A DNA stretch of 34,265 nucleotides from Lachnospiraceae bacterium (lineage in GTDB: Bacteria; Bacillota; Clostridia; Lachnospirales; Lachnospiraceae), in NCBI GenBank assembly GCA_030531245.1, contig JAUNOA010000004.1, positions 27,160-61,424 on the forward strand. The letters are read 5' to 3'. This document shows positions 8,024 to 16,202 of the stretch, one piece after another; position 1 is the stretch's first letter; every line of letters begins with the position of its first letter. The notes under the pieces are model-generated. The model was not told the origin of the DNA. It did not search any database and worked only from the letters and a program-made list of their open reading frames with translations. The position numbers and the translations under genes are program-made.

Positions 8024-8072
8024 AGAGTCCATTCCTAATATATATTAATACTGACAATTATAGCGATTCTTA

Positions 8073-8160
8073 TTTTGTAAAACAATTTATTTATTAAACT
8101 TTAGTAATTTTAGTAAAAACAGGTGATTTCGGCATTCGCCGCAAGGCAAGTTTTACAAAA
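8073..8160. repeat. 11-bp inverted repeat in the lacI-GH36 divergent region
   Basis: TTTTGTAAAAC at 8073-8083 and its exact reverse complement GTTTTACAAAA at 8150-8160 are separated by 66 nt in the AT-rich region between the divergent genes. They could be a pair of protein-binding half-sites or a loop-out. In so AT-rich a background, chance is possible. Confidence 0.4.
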
Positions 8161-8230
8161 CAGAGCTGTAATTTTATGCTATATTAACAATATTTATTTT
8201 TTAATTGAATAATAAAAATGCACAGATTAT

Positions 8231-8250
8231 TATAATGTTAAAGCGCTTTA
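8231..8250 (+). promoter_or_regulatory. -10 box and LacI/CcpA-type operator before the GH36 gene
   Basis: TATAAT at 8231-8236 is followed at 8239-8250 by the perfect 12-bp palindrome TAAAGCGCTTTA. The -35 is poor (TTGAAT, 20 bp away), suggesting regulated or activator-assisted expression. The operator sits over the transcription start, the same geometry as at 4546-4561. Confidence 0.7.
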
Positions 8251-8268
8251 GATACGCTGAAAGGAATC

Positions 8269-10284
8269 ATGATGAGTCTGATTAAACTGGCAGGAAAAAA
8301 AAGCAGAGGAGTTGTCCTCAGTTTTGATGAAGAAAACAGAAAATTAGAGTGGAAAAATTTCTTCGGAAATGCGGCTGCAGAGGCACCTATTCCGGAATGT
8401 AACGGTACATTTTTTCTGGATACGGATGCGGGAAGATTTGACGGAGATAAATTTAAAGCGGAGAAAACCGGAGATTCACGGTTCCTGCTTAGTGCCGGAC
8501 CTTTTGAAGTAAGGGTTGATTACGAAGTTGATGATGTAACAGGGATTATCAGTATAAAGCCATATGTAAAGAATACAGATAAACAGGATCATGTGATTTA
8601 TTCCTGTATGTCCAGAATTCCGGTTTACGGAAATGATTTTGAGATATATGGCCAATACACCGCATGGTGCGCTGAAAACCAGGGCGAGTGGATGAAGCTT
8701 GCTTCGGGAAATATTGAGCTTACGAATTCAGCCGGATCTTCTACAGTAAGTTGTACACCGTTTGCATGTCTTCGCAGCAGGAATACGGGAAAGGCTGTGG
8801 CATTCCATGTGCTTCCAATCGGCGACTGGGTCATCAGATTCCGCAGAATAGCGGGACACAGGACCGGTTATACAGTGATTGAAGCGGGGCTTTCCGATGC
8901 AGGACTGAGACTTGGAATTGCTGCAGAGACCGAATTGGAAATGCCTGAAATTCTCATGTATTCTTTTGACGGGGATCTTAAAAACTGCGGAGAAGCAATA
9001 CAGAGATATATTCTTCCGAGGTATCCGAGACGCCATATTCCGGACCCGGTATTCAACACGTGGTTCTATAACTATGACGTTCTTGATGCAGAAGTACTGA
9101 AGAAGCAGGTTCCCGTTGCAAAAAAACTGGGAATAAAGACATTTGTAATAGATGCAGGCTGGTTCGGAACAGGGGTAGACTGGGAAAATCAGGTTGGATG
9201 CTGGCAGGAGAACACGACAAGAGCATTCCACGGAAATATGAAGGAATTTGCTGATTATGTCCGGGAAAACGGAATGGATTTCGGATTATGGATGGAACCC
9301 CAGAGAGCTGGACGTGAAACAGATGTCTATAAGAATCATCCGGACTGGTTTATGGATGAAGATGCGGTGATTTATGATCTGACTAAACCGGAAGTAAGAG
9401 AGTATATCGTTAATGAGCTTTCCAGACTTGTACAGACGTATGACCTTAAGTGGATGAAGCTTGATTATAACACCGATATGTACCGTGACCTTACGGGAAC
9501 AAATTACTATTATTACTATATTGCCGAACGTGAGCTTTACAGGGAATTCCAGGAAAGAAATCCTCAGGTTTCATTTGAGGGATGTGCCGGAGGCGGTGCA
9601 AGAACAGACATAGCCAATGTTTTCAACCTGTATCACGGACATTTCGTAAGCGACACGGTTCATCCTCTGGAGATACTGAGGTCACGACAGAATGTCGCCA
9701 TGCGAATGACGCCGGCATACATGGGCAGCTGGATAGTAGCACAGGAGGTTAAATTCCCGGTCAATACGTATACTGATCATGATATTGATAAGAGAACAAA
9801 GGTTATCACCTGTGGTGATGCATGGTGGGAGCAGACAGTAGATTATAATCTTGATTTTGTCATGGCATGCAATCTTTTAGGTGAGTACGGATTCAGCGCG
9901 GACCTGGCTGCATTTTCTGAGAAAAATCAGGAAATCATACGCAAGGCCAATCTTTACGGAATTGAGCATAAGGAACTGCTTGAGACTTCGATAGCGCATC
10001 TTCTTACAGAGCCTAAGCTTATGAATGATATAACAGGTTGGACATTGATTCAGCTCGAGAGTGAAAAACTCGGAGAAAGCCTGGTATTTGCCTTCAGACT
10101 GACGGATGATGCGGAAAGCTATTATGCATTCCCAAAGGGTATTGACACGGGCAGAAAATATTCGGTTGAGTTTTATGACGGAACATCAGCTGAAATGAGT
10201 GGAGAGGATATTGTTAACTACGGAATCCGAATCGATTGTGCGAAACGGTATTCCGCAATGATAATAGATATTAAAGCAATATAA
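8269..10284 (+). CDS. GH36 family alpha-galactosidase-type glycosidase
   Basis: A 671-residue retaining glycosidase of clan GH-D that removes alpha-linked galactose or N-acetylgalactosamine. An N-terminal beta-sandwich (about 1-250) precedes the barrel, which opens at VFNTWFYNYDVLDAE and continues with KTFVIDAGWFG. LWMEPQRAGRETDVY is a family hallmark. The nucleophile is D399 in WMKLDYN and the acid/base is D447 in CAGGGARTD. No signal peptide is present, so it acts in the cytoplasm on imported oligosaccharides. It is somewhat shorter than typical 720-740-residue GH36 enzymes. The ribosome site AAAGGA is 3 nt from the first ATG but 6 nt from the second (8272), which may be the true start. The adjacent ABC genes probably supply the substrate. 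Confidence 0.9.
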   Translation: MMSLIKLAGKKSRGVVLSFDEENRKLEWKNFFGNAAAEAPIPECNGTFFLDTDAGRFDGDKFKAEKTGDSRFLLSAGPFEVRVDYEVDDVTGIISIKPYVKNTDKQDHVIYSCMSRIPVYGNDFEIYGQYTAWCAENQGEWMKLASGNIELTNSAGSSTVSCTPFACLRSRNTGKAVAFHVLPIGDWVIRFRRIAGHRTGYTVIEAGLSDAGLRLGIAAETELEMPEILMYSFDGDLKNCGEAIQRYILPRYPRRHIPDPVFNTWFYNYDVLDAEVLKKQVPVAKKLGIKTFVIDAGWFGTGVDWENQVGCWQENTTRAFHGNMKEFADYVRENGMDFGLWMEPQRAGRETDVYKNHPDWFMDEDAVIYDLTKPEVREYIVNELSRLVQTYDLKWMKLDYNTDMYRDLTGTNYYYYYIAERELYREFQERNPQVSFEGCAGGGARTDIANVFNLYHGHFVSDTVHPLEILRSRQNVAMRMTPAYMGSWIVAQEVKFPVNTYTDHDIDKRTKVITCGDAWWEQTVDYNLDFVMACNLLGEYGFSADLAAFSEKNQEIIRKANLYGIEHKELLETSIAHLLTEPKLMNDITGWTLIQLESEKLGESLVFAFRLTDDAESYYAFPKGIDTGRKYSVEFYDGTSAEMSGEDIVNYGIRIDCAKRYSAMIIDIKAI

Positions 10285-10303
10285 ATCTACAAGGAGAAAA
10301 AGT

Positions 10304-11629
10304 ATGAAAAAGATTGTATGTTTGTTACTGGCAGTTATGCTCGTAGGAACACTTGCCGCTTGCGGTGACAGCGGAAACGTTCCTGCAGTAGCAGAGACAG
10401 AAGCAGCAGCTCCTGCAGCAGCACCTGCAGCAGAAGCAGCAGAAGGTGAAGCAGCACCTGCAGCAGAAGCAACATCAGGTCCTGTTGAGCTTTCTTACGT
10501 TACATGGAGAACAGAGGATATCGATGTTCTTAATGAGATGATTGCAGCATTCGAAGATGAGAATCCCGGCATTAAGGTCAACATGGAAGTTACATCAAAT
10601 GACCTTACAGAGTACTATGCAGTACTTAAAGCCCGCCTTCTCAGCGGTGAGGGCGCAGACGTATTCATGGATCATCCGGGTCCATACCTTAAGGAACTTG
10701 TTGATGCAGGTTACTGCTACGAGATGGAGCCTGAACTTTACGCAAATGTAACACCTGGTGTTCTTGGTGTCGGCCAGGTTGACGGAAAGCAGTACGGCCT
10801 TCCGGAAACATGCAACACATTCGTTACATTCTACAACACAGCACTTTTCGAGGAACTTGGAATCGACGTTCCGACTGATTACGAGTCACTTAAGGTTGCC
10901 GCTCAGAAGTCAAAGGATGCAGGCTATCAGCCAATCGCAATCGGTTTTGGTGAGGCATGGGTAGCAGATATTCTTTATGAGGCACTCCTTTGTGACTATG
11001 CTCCAGAGAATCCAAATGCACTTCATGATCTTGAGACAGGCGATGCTGTTCTTGCAGATGACCTTTACAAGAAAGTATTTGGTGATGTAGCAAAGATGGT
11101 TGACGATGGTATTTTCCAGGAGAACCTTACAGGTACGAATTATGAGTCAGGCATTTCACTTTTCGCTTCAGGAAAGGCAACAATGCTTATGGATGGTAAC
11201 TGGACAGTTGCAACTCTTATGGATATGAATCCTGATCTCCAGTTCGGCGCAATGCCGATTTTCAATACTGCAGGACAGGGCCAGGGTATCTCAGCTGCAG
11301 GCCAGAACATGAGTATCGCTGCAAACACAACAAAGCTTGATGCTGCAAAGAAGTTCGTTGAGTTCTTCTATTCTCCGGAAGGCGAGGCAATTTATTGCAA
11401 CGCTACAGTTCAGCCTTCAACAGTACAGGGCGTAACACTTGATATTCCTGCACTTCAGATGCTTTCTGACGTAATGGGACCGAAACCGGCAGATTGGCCA
11501 GATACTTATGTTGAGAATTCTGAACTTATGGGTATCGTAGAAGACCTTTGTGTACGTATGGCAGAGGGTGGAAAGAACCTTGACGAGGAAATTGCAAAGT
11601 CGCAGACAGAAATTGATGCTTTACAGTAA
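10304..11629 (+). CDS. ABC transporter sugar-binding lipoprotein (family 1)
   Basis: A 441-residue extracellular solute-binding protein. The lipoprotein signal ends in LAAC with the lipidated cysteine at residue 20. An Ala/Pro/Glu-rich linker of about 35 residues, coded by near-repetitive GCA-rich DNA, tethers the binding domain to the membrane. The mature domain begins near VELSYVTWRTEDIDVLNEM and has the MalE/UgpB-type fold. It is 19 bp downstream of the GH36 gene and upstream of two MalF/MalG-type permeases, which together make a CUT1-type oligosaccharide importer. The ATPase is not encoded here; Firmicutes often share one MsmK-like ATPase. Codon use looks like that of a highly expressed gene. 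It resembles the other 441-residue binding protein at the end of the window. Confidence 0.93.
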   Translation: MKKIVCLLLAVMLVGTLAACGDSGNVPAVAETEAAAPAAAPAAEAAEGEAAPAAEATSGPVELSYVTWRTEDIDVLNEMIAAFEDENPGIKVNMEVTSNDLTEYYAVLKARLLSGEGADVFMDHPGPYLKELVDAGYCYEMEPELYANVTPGVLGVGQVDGKQYGLPETCNTFVTFYNTALFEELGIDVPTDYESLKVAAQKSKDAGYQPIAIGFGEAWVADILYEALLCDYAPENPNALHDLETGDAVLADDLYKKVFGDVAKMVDDGIFQENLTGTNYESGISLFASGKATMLMDGNWTVATLMDMNPDLQFGAMPIFNTAGQGQGISAAGQNMSIAANTTKLDAAKKFVEFFYSPEGEAIYCNATVQPSTVQGVTLDIPALQMLSDVMGPKPADWPDTYVENSELMGIVEDLCVRMAEGGKNLDEEIAKSQTEIDALQ

Positions 11630-11636
11630 ACACAAA

Positions 11637-11663
11637 AGCTGCAGGGGTTTTGCCCCTGCAGTT
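11637..11663 (+). terminator. Intercistronic hairpin after the binding-protein gene
   Basis: The arms CTGCAGGGG (11639-11647) and CCCCTGCAG (11653-11661) pair perfectly around a 5-nt loop. There is no following run of T, so it is probably a partial terminator or an RNA-stabilising structure. It would let the binding protein be made in excess of the permeases, as known for malE-malF type operons. Confidence 0.75.
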
Positions 11664-11683
11664 ATTAAAAGAGAGAAAACTAA

Positions 11684-12571
11684 ATGATTGGAAAGAAGAA
11701 AATAATAGACAGCAGAAAGCTCACGGGATATTTATTCCTGATTCTTCCTGTGCTTATTTATTCCATATTTTTTATAGCACCGAATGTATCGGCGCTCTAC
11801 AACAGCTTTTTCCAGTGGAACGGACTTTCGTCAGAGAAACCGTTTGTCGGACTTGATAATTTTAAAAAGCTGTTTGGAGACCGTGTATTCAGAATGGCAT
11901 TTGTAAATACCATAAAATATACGGTGACATTGGTGATTTTCCAGACCTTGTTTGGATTCATTCTGGCAATCCTGGTTTATAAAGAATCAAGAGTCCATAA
12001 TGTATTCAGAACTATATATTTTCTGCCGGCCATTATGGCAACTACCACAGTAGGTCTTATCTGGGGCTTTATTTATGATCCGAACTTCGGTGCATTAAAT
12101 GAGTTCCTCAGAATAATAGGACTGAGCGCTCTTCGAAAATCATGGCTATCAGATGAAAAAATAGTAATTTACGCAATTACAGCAGTTCATGTTTGGATTG
12201 GAATCGGACAGTCAGTTGTCTTATTCATAGCAGGATTGCAGAACGTTCCGATAGAGCTGTACGAAAGTGCAAGCCTGGACGGTGCATCCGCATGGAAGCA
12301 GCTTATACATATAACAATACCGCTCATAAGATCAACAACGGTAATTGTACTTGTTCTTACGACTATAGGTGGATTTAAAGCATTTGATTTCGTATATGTT
12401 ATGACGAACGGAGGAGCAACGCATACCTCTGAGGTATTGTCCACATTGCTGTACAAGGAAGCTTATGCTTACAGTGACGTAGGACTGAGTTCGGCAATCT
12501 CGGTAGTACTTCTGCTGGTTGTATCCATTATTACATTTATCCAGTTATTCGCAATGAGAAAGAAAGATTGA
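11684..12571 (+). CDS. ABC sugar permease, MalF/UgpA type
   Basis: A 295-residue inner-membrane subunit of the sugar importer. A first membrane helix near residues 13-35 (FLILPVLIYSIFFI) precedes the permease domain. The EAA loop that contacts the ATPase is ELYESASLDGASAWKQLIHI at about residues 190-210. Length matches CUT1 permeases. It lies 54 bp after the binding-protein stop, beyond the hairpin, and 16 bp ahead of the partner permease. A purine-rich GAGAG lies ahead of the ATG. The assignment to oligosaccharide uptake rests on family and context. Confidence 0.93.
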   Translation: MIGKKKIIDSRKLTGYLFLILPVLIYSIFFIAPNVSALYNSFFQWNGLSSEKPFVGLDNFKKLFGDRVFRMAFVNTIKYTVTLVIFQTLFGFILAILVYKESRVHNVFRTIYFLPAIMATTTVGLIWGFIYDPNFGALNEFLRIIGLSALRKSWLSDEKIVIYAITAVHVWIGIGQSVVLFIAGLQNVPIELYESASLDGASAWKQLIHITIPLIRSTTVIVLVLTTIGGFKAFDFVYVMTNGGATHTSEVLSTLLYKEAYAYSDVGLSSAISVVLLLVVSIITFIQLFAMRKKD

Positions 12572-12587
12572 TGAGAGGAGGACGCAT

Positions 12588-13424
12588 ATGGTAACAAATA
12601 AAAAAAACATTGGTGCCAAGATAGCAAAATATGCGGTACTCGTTTTCTTTGCACTGCTGATATTATTCCCGATATATATGGTAATATCAGGCTCATTCAA
12701 ATCGCTGTTTGAACTTTATGACAATATCTTCGGACTTCCTGAATCATTTAAGCTTGATAATTATGTCAAAGCTTTTGTGGACGGACATCTGAAAGAGTAT
12801 TATCTCAATTCGTTTATCGTAACGGGAGGCTCACTGATACTTTTGACATTTCTGGGAAGTATGGGTGGATTTGCGCTTACCAGACTGGGCCTTAAGATGA
12901 GTAAACCGATATATTATCTGTTTGTAATCGGTATCTCGATTCCTACCCAGGTCGGTATTGTGCAGCTGGCGCTGCAGATGAGCAAAATGAGGCTTATGAA
13001 TTCTCTGTTTGGACTTATTATGGTTCACACGGCATATGAGCTTCCGTTTACGATTTTTATTTTCTATGGATTTATGGAGGAGATACAGTGGGATCTGCAG
13101 GAGGCCGCTGTAATTGACGGATGTTCACAAATTCAGCTATATTGGAACATTATGTTCCCACTTTGCAGAAGTGCGGTGGCAACATGCCTTATTTTCAATA
13201 TGGTTACCATCTGGAATGATATGCTGTTCCCGCTTATCCTTATCAGTAAGGAGAAACTCAGAACGCTGCCGTACGGACTTCTTATGTTCAGCGGTCAGCA
13301 CGGATCACAATACACGATCATCTTTGCGGGAGTTATCATAATTACATTGCCGCTTACTATTCTGTATCTGTTCCTGCAGAAGCAGTTTATGGAAGGGCTT
13401 ACAGCAGGAGCAGTCAAGGGATGA
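12588..13424 (+). CDS. ABC sugar permease, MalG/UgpE type
   Basis: A 278-residue second membrane subunit of the CUT1 importer. A first helix (VLVFFALLILFPIYMVISG) is followed by the conserved SFKS segment. The EAA loop is DLQEAAVIDGCSQIQLYWNI near residues 170-190. The C-terminus ends in KQFMEGLTAGAVKG, the typical MalG-type tail. AGAGGAGG precedes the ATG. It closes the transporter set made of binding protein, MalF-like and MalG-like subunits; the ATPase must come from elsewhere in the genome. Confidence 0.93.
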   Translation: MVTNKKNIGAKIAKYAVLVFFALLILFPIYMVISGSFKSLFELYDNIFGLPESFKLDNYVKAFVDGHLKEYYLNSFIVTGGSLILLTFLGSMGGFALTRLGLKMSKPIYYLFVIGISIPTQVGIVQLALQMSKMRLMNSLFGLIMVHTAYELPFTIFIFYGFMEEIQWDLQEAAVIDGCSQIQLYWNIMFPLCRSAVATCLIFNMVTIWNDMLFPLILISKEKLRTLPYGLLMFSGQHGSQYTIIFAGVIIITLPLTILYLFLQKQFMEGLTAGAVKG

Positions 13425-13737
13425 TGGAATCAGAAATTGACTAAAAGATTTTCTCTAATTCAATCAATGTATTATATTTGCGCAGTCGGAATTATGCAGG
13501 CATTTTTGGTGCCTATGTATTCCGACTTTGCTTATATAATAGGAAATTGCTTTGCATTTCCTATTATATAAACGCTCCGCGGGATGCACACTCGCGCGAA
13601 AGGAAATATGTCGCTGACGCGACTGCGCTCGGCACGGACATATCGCAAGCGATATGCTTTTATAGTACTATGCAAATAAGCGTGATTGTTACAATAGCTG
13701 AATAAAAAAGAAAAAGGTAAGCATTTCCGGAATTTTT
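13425..13737. repeat. Gene-free stretch packed with hairpins
   Basis: No credible gene is seen. Three hairpin groups occur. GTCGGAAT (13485-13492) pairs with ATTCCGAC (13519-13526), with an inner GGCA/TGCC pair. A 16-bp perfect stem with 8-nt loop joins 13532-13547 and 13556-13571. CATATCGC-AA-GCGATATG spans 13639-13656, and its left arm can instead pair with ATATGTC at 13606-13612. It follows the permease operon, so it may terminate it. The G+C-rich, self-complementary middle (13571-13640) looks unlike flanking DNA and may be a decayed mobile or structured element. Confidence 0.65.
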
Positions 13738-13799
13738 AAAAACTGGTATTCAGAAAAACAGAAAACAGGACAAAGCTGATTCTGGCATTTTTCATTGCG

Positions 13800-14000
13800 A
13801 TGATTTCTGCGATAACTATTTCCTTTGCAGGCTCATTAGATGATATAATAATAGCCGCAGCATTGGCAAGTGTTTATATTGGACTGGCATCTAAGATTAT
13901 GGAACTTCAGACTTCCATGAGTCTTACTTTAATTGTAATGGCAATAAGTGTAGTATTGTTTATAAGTGCATCACGAAAAGTTAAAGGAGAAAATAAATGA
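13800..14000 (+). CDS. Small two-helix membrane protein coupled to the esterase
   Basis: A 66-residue hydrophobic ORF with two likely membrane spans (about 1-30 and 41-57) and a basic tail SRKVKGENK. I do not recognise it. Its TGA overlaps the ATG of the esterase gene (ATGA), which suggests translational coupling and real translation. No ribosome site precedes the ATG at 13800. The same frame stays open upstream to about 13738 with hydrophobic, plausible residues (LILAFFIA), so the true start may be a non-ATG codon, or this is the 3' remnant of a larger membrane protein cut by the structured region upstream. Confidence 0.5.
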   Translation: MISAITISFAGSLDDIIIAAALASVYIGLASKIMELQTSMSLTLIVMAISVVLFISASRKVKGENK

Positions 14001-14980
14001 AAGTCTTTTCAGCAGATGGAAAGAACCTGGAAGAATTAGAAGCGTATTATGGCAGTGAGGTTGAAGCTGCAGATTTTGACGGATACTGGGACCGTGCAAA
14101 AACTCTTCTTGATGATATTGATCCTGATGTCAAACTTGAAAAAGCAGAATTTGAGTGCCGCTCAGCGGACTGTTATAAACTCAGCTTCAATGGTGTTGGC
14201 GGAGCCAGGGTTACTGCAAAATACCTTAGACCTAAGACACCGGGGCCGCATCCATGTGTACTTTGGTTCCACGGGTATACCATAGCAAGTATGGACTGGA
14301 CTATGTATCTGCATTTTATAGCAGAAGGGATGTGTGTTGCTGCGTTGGACTGCAGGGGCGAGGGCAGTGACAGCCGTGACTGTGTTCAAAATCCTCAGGC
14401 TTGGATCATGTACGGGCTGATAATGCGGGGCATGAGAGAGGGCGCTGACCAGCTTGCCTTTAGAAGAATATATCTTGATACATTGGAGCTTGCGCAGATT
14501 GTGGAGAAATTCCCCGAAGTAGATGCTGATGCAATTTCAACATACGGAACATCTCAGGGAGGCGCATTATCAGTAGCGTGCAGCGCACTCCATGGGGGCA
14601 TTAAAAAAACAGTCTGCGGAAGCAATTTTCTTTCGGATTTTCCGTATGTAATTGAAAGTAATTATCATTCGGTTGAAAATCCGGGATCACCATACAGCGA
14701 GATTGGGCAGTATTTCAGACGTTATGATCATCTTCACGAAAATGTGGATGAAATGCTGGAAACATTAAGTTACATAGACTGTGTTAATTTTGCAAAACGT
14801 GTAAAGAATCCCGTGTTGATGGAAATTACATTACAGGACCGTTTCATTCCTCCGGCTTCACAGTTCGCAGTATTCAATAATTTTGCAGGCCCGAAGGAAA
14901 AAGTTATTTATTACGATTACAATCACGAAGATGCTTTGCCTGGATGGATAGACAGGGCAATGACTTTTTTGAAGAAATAA
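13997..14980 (+). CDS. Acetyl xylan esterase / cephalosporin-C deacetylase family (CE7) hydrolase
   Basis: A 327-residue alpha/beta hydrolase that probably removes acetyl groups from sugars. The family order is clear: PCVLWFHGY oxyanion region, DCRGEGSDS (the CE7 RGQ-type motif), nucleophile S186 in GTSQGG, acid D281 in LQDRFIPP, and H310 in the NHE motif near the C-terminus. No signal peptide is seen, so it acts on imported acetylated oligosaccharides in the cytoplasm. The start overlaps the stop of the small membrane ORF by 4 bp, and the next gene begins 4 bp after the stop. It belongs to the glycan operon, where deacetylation would make sugars available to the glycosidases. Confidence 0.88.
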   Translation: MKVFSADGKNLEELEAYYGSEVEAADFDGYWDRAKTLLDDIDPDVKLEKAEFECRSADCYKLSFNGVGGARVTAKYLRPKTPGPHPCVLWFHGYTIASMDWTMYLHFIAEGMCVAALDCRGEGSDSRDCVQNPQAWIMYGLIMRGMREGADQLAFRRIYLDTLELAQIVEKFPEVDADAISTYGTSQGGALSVACSALHGGIKKTVCGSNFLSDFPYVIESNYHSVENPGSPYSEIGQYFRRYDHLHENVDEMLETLSYIDCVNFAKRVKNPVLMEITLQDRFIPPASQFAVFNNFAGPKEKVIYYDYNHEDALPGWIDRAMTFLKK

Positions 14981-14984
14981 GACT

Positions 14985-16109
14985 ATGATTGATATACGCG
15001 CAGAATACATTGCAGAATATGATAAGAAGGAGCTCGAGCGCAGACGCGAGCAGATTCGTCGTGCGTGGAATTACGAGAAGGTTGAGCATATTCCGATAGC
15101 GTTGAGTCTGGACTATAATCCTTTCGGTTACACCATGCATGATATTCTTTATAATCATGACAAGCAGTTCGAATTGAGAATGTATTCCTGCGAACAGTCA
15201 TTGAAACTGCTTCCTGATGATTATATTCCCTGTGCTTTTGTTGATGTGGGATGTGTAGGTGTATCAAATGCGTTTGGAGCACAGGTATATAAGGGAGAGA
15301 ATCCGCAGCAGACTCCGGGTATCAGAGGCAGAGTTTTTGCTTCAATAGAGGAAACGTATGATCTTAAAATTCCGGATATGCGAAACACGGGATTTTCAAA
15401 ATACTATCTGGAGCGCCTTAAGTATTTCTATGAGAGAACAGGGGGATGTGTTTATCTTTCCGGAATGGATAACAATGGTGCCATGAGTGTGGCCATGGAT
15501 CTTATAGGAAGTGAAGAACTTTTTATATCAATGGTCGAAGAACCGGAAGCTGTTACGCATCTGCTGGACATTATCAATCAGGCAATCATGGAAGAGACGG
15601 ACGCTGCAATTGAAATAGTAGGTGACATTAACAATATGACATCTACGGATTTCTTTTTCAGATGGTGCCCGGAAGGAAGGAAAGGGCATACCAGTGCAGA
15701 CCTTTGCACTGCATATTCACCGGAAATGTTCAGACAGTTTGATATCCCTGCAAACAGGAAAATTTATGACAGGTACGGCGCAGGACTTATGCATAATTGC
15801 GGACCTAACCCATGTATTGCTGAGTATTGCAATCAGCATAAAGATTTTGCAGGAGTAAATCTTGCGTATCAGTATTCGTCTGTAGACCTTGAAAATATCA
15901 GAAAATATTTTCCGGGAAAGATAGTATATTTCTCGTATGATTTTCCTGAGAAAGCGATTGAGCAGTACAGGGAGACAATGGAGGCATTGGCACCGGAAGT
16001 AATCGCCATACCTCTTATTATGCTTTCAGATGAAAAAGTAAACGCCGGAGAGTATTATAATGAATTGCTGAAGATATCAACAGAGTATGCTCATCGGGTA
16101 TTCGGATAA
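14985..16109 (+). CDS. Uroporphyrinogen decarboxylase (URO-D) family protein
   Basis: A 374-residue TIM-barrel protein of the URO-D superfamily, which includes heme-pathway decarboxylases and methyl transferases acting on cobamide or similar carriers. A conserved-looking GLMHNCGPNPC segment and the closing AIPLIMLSDEKVNAGEYY region support the fold. It lacks the heme-pathway context and the typical HemE N-terminus, so it is unlikely to be HemE. URO-D relatives of unknown function are often found in carbohydrate loci of gut and rumen Firmicutes. It starts 4 bp after the esterase stop with only a weak ribosome site, so translation is probably coupled. The actual reaction is unknown. Confidence 0.8.
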   Translation: MIDIRAEYIAEYDKKELERRREQIRRAWNYEKVEHIPIALSLDYNPFGYTMHDILYNHDKQFELRMYSCEQSLKLLPDDYIPCAFVDVGCVGVSNAFGAQVYKGENPQQTPGIRGRVFASIEETYDLKIPDMRNTGFSKYYLERLKYFYERTGGCVYLSGMDNNGAMSVAMDLIGSEELFISMVEEPEAVTHLLDIINQAIMEETDAAIEIVGDINNMTSTDFFFRWCPEGRKGHTSADLCTAYSPEMFRQFDIPANRKIYDRYGAGLMHNCGPNPCIAEYCNQHKDFAGVNLAYQYSSVDLENIRKYFPGKIVYFSYDFPEKAIEQYRETMEALAPEVIAIPLIMLSDEKVNAGEYYNELLKISTEYAHRVFG

Positions 16110-16202
16110 GATTTTTGTTATAATAACTATAAAAAATACTGTCCGGTACTGCTTGGTATACATAAAAATGAAACATGATATACGGACTAAGGGGATTGGT
16201 TA

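Noticed and set aside
8728-9231. Minus-strand 167-codon frame
   Set aside because: Antisense to the GH36 gene with no recognisable domain or ribosome site.
14985-16109. Heme-pathway uroporphyrinogen decarboxylase (hemE)
   Set aside because: No heme genes nearby and the N-terminus does not match HemE; kept only as a URO-D family protein.
16117-16127. Promoter or operator GTTATAATAAC before the truncated ATPase
   Set aside because: It contains TATAAT, but no -35 is visible and short AT palindromes are common here.
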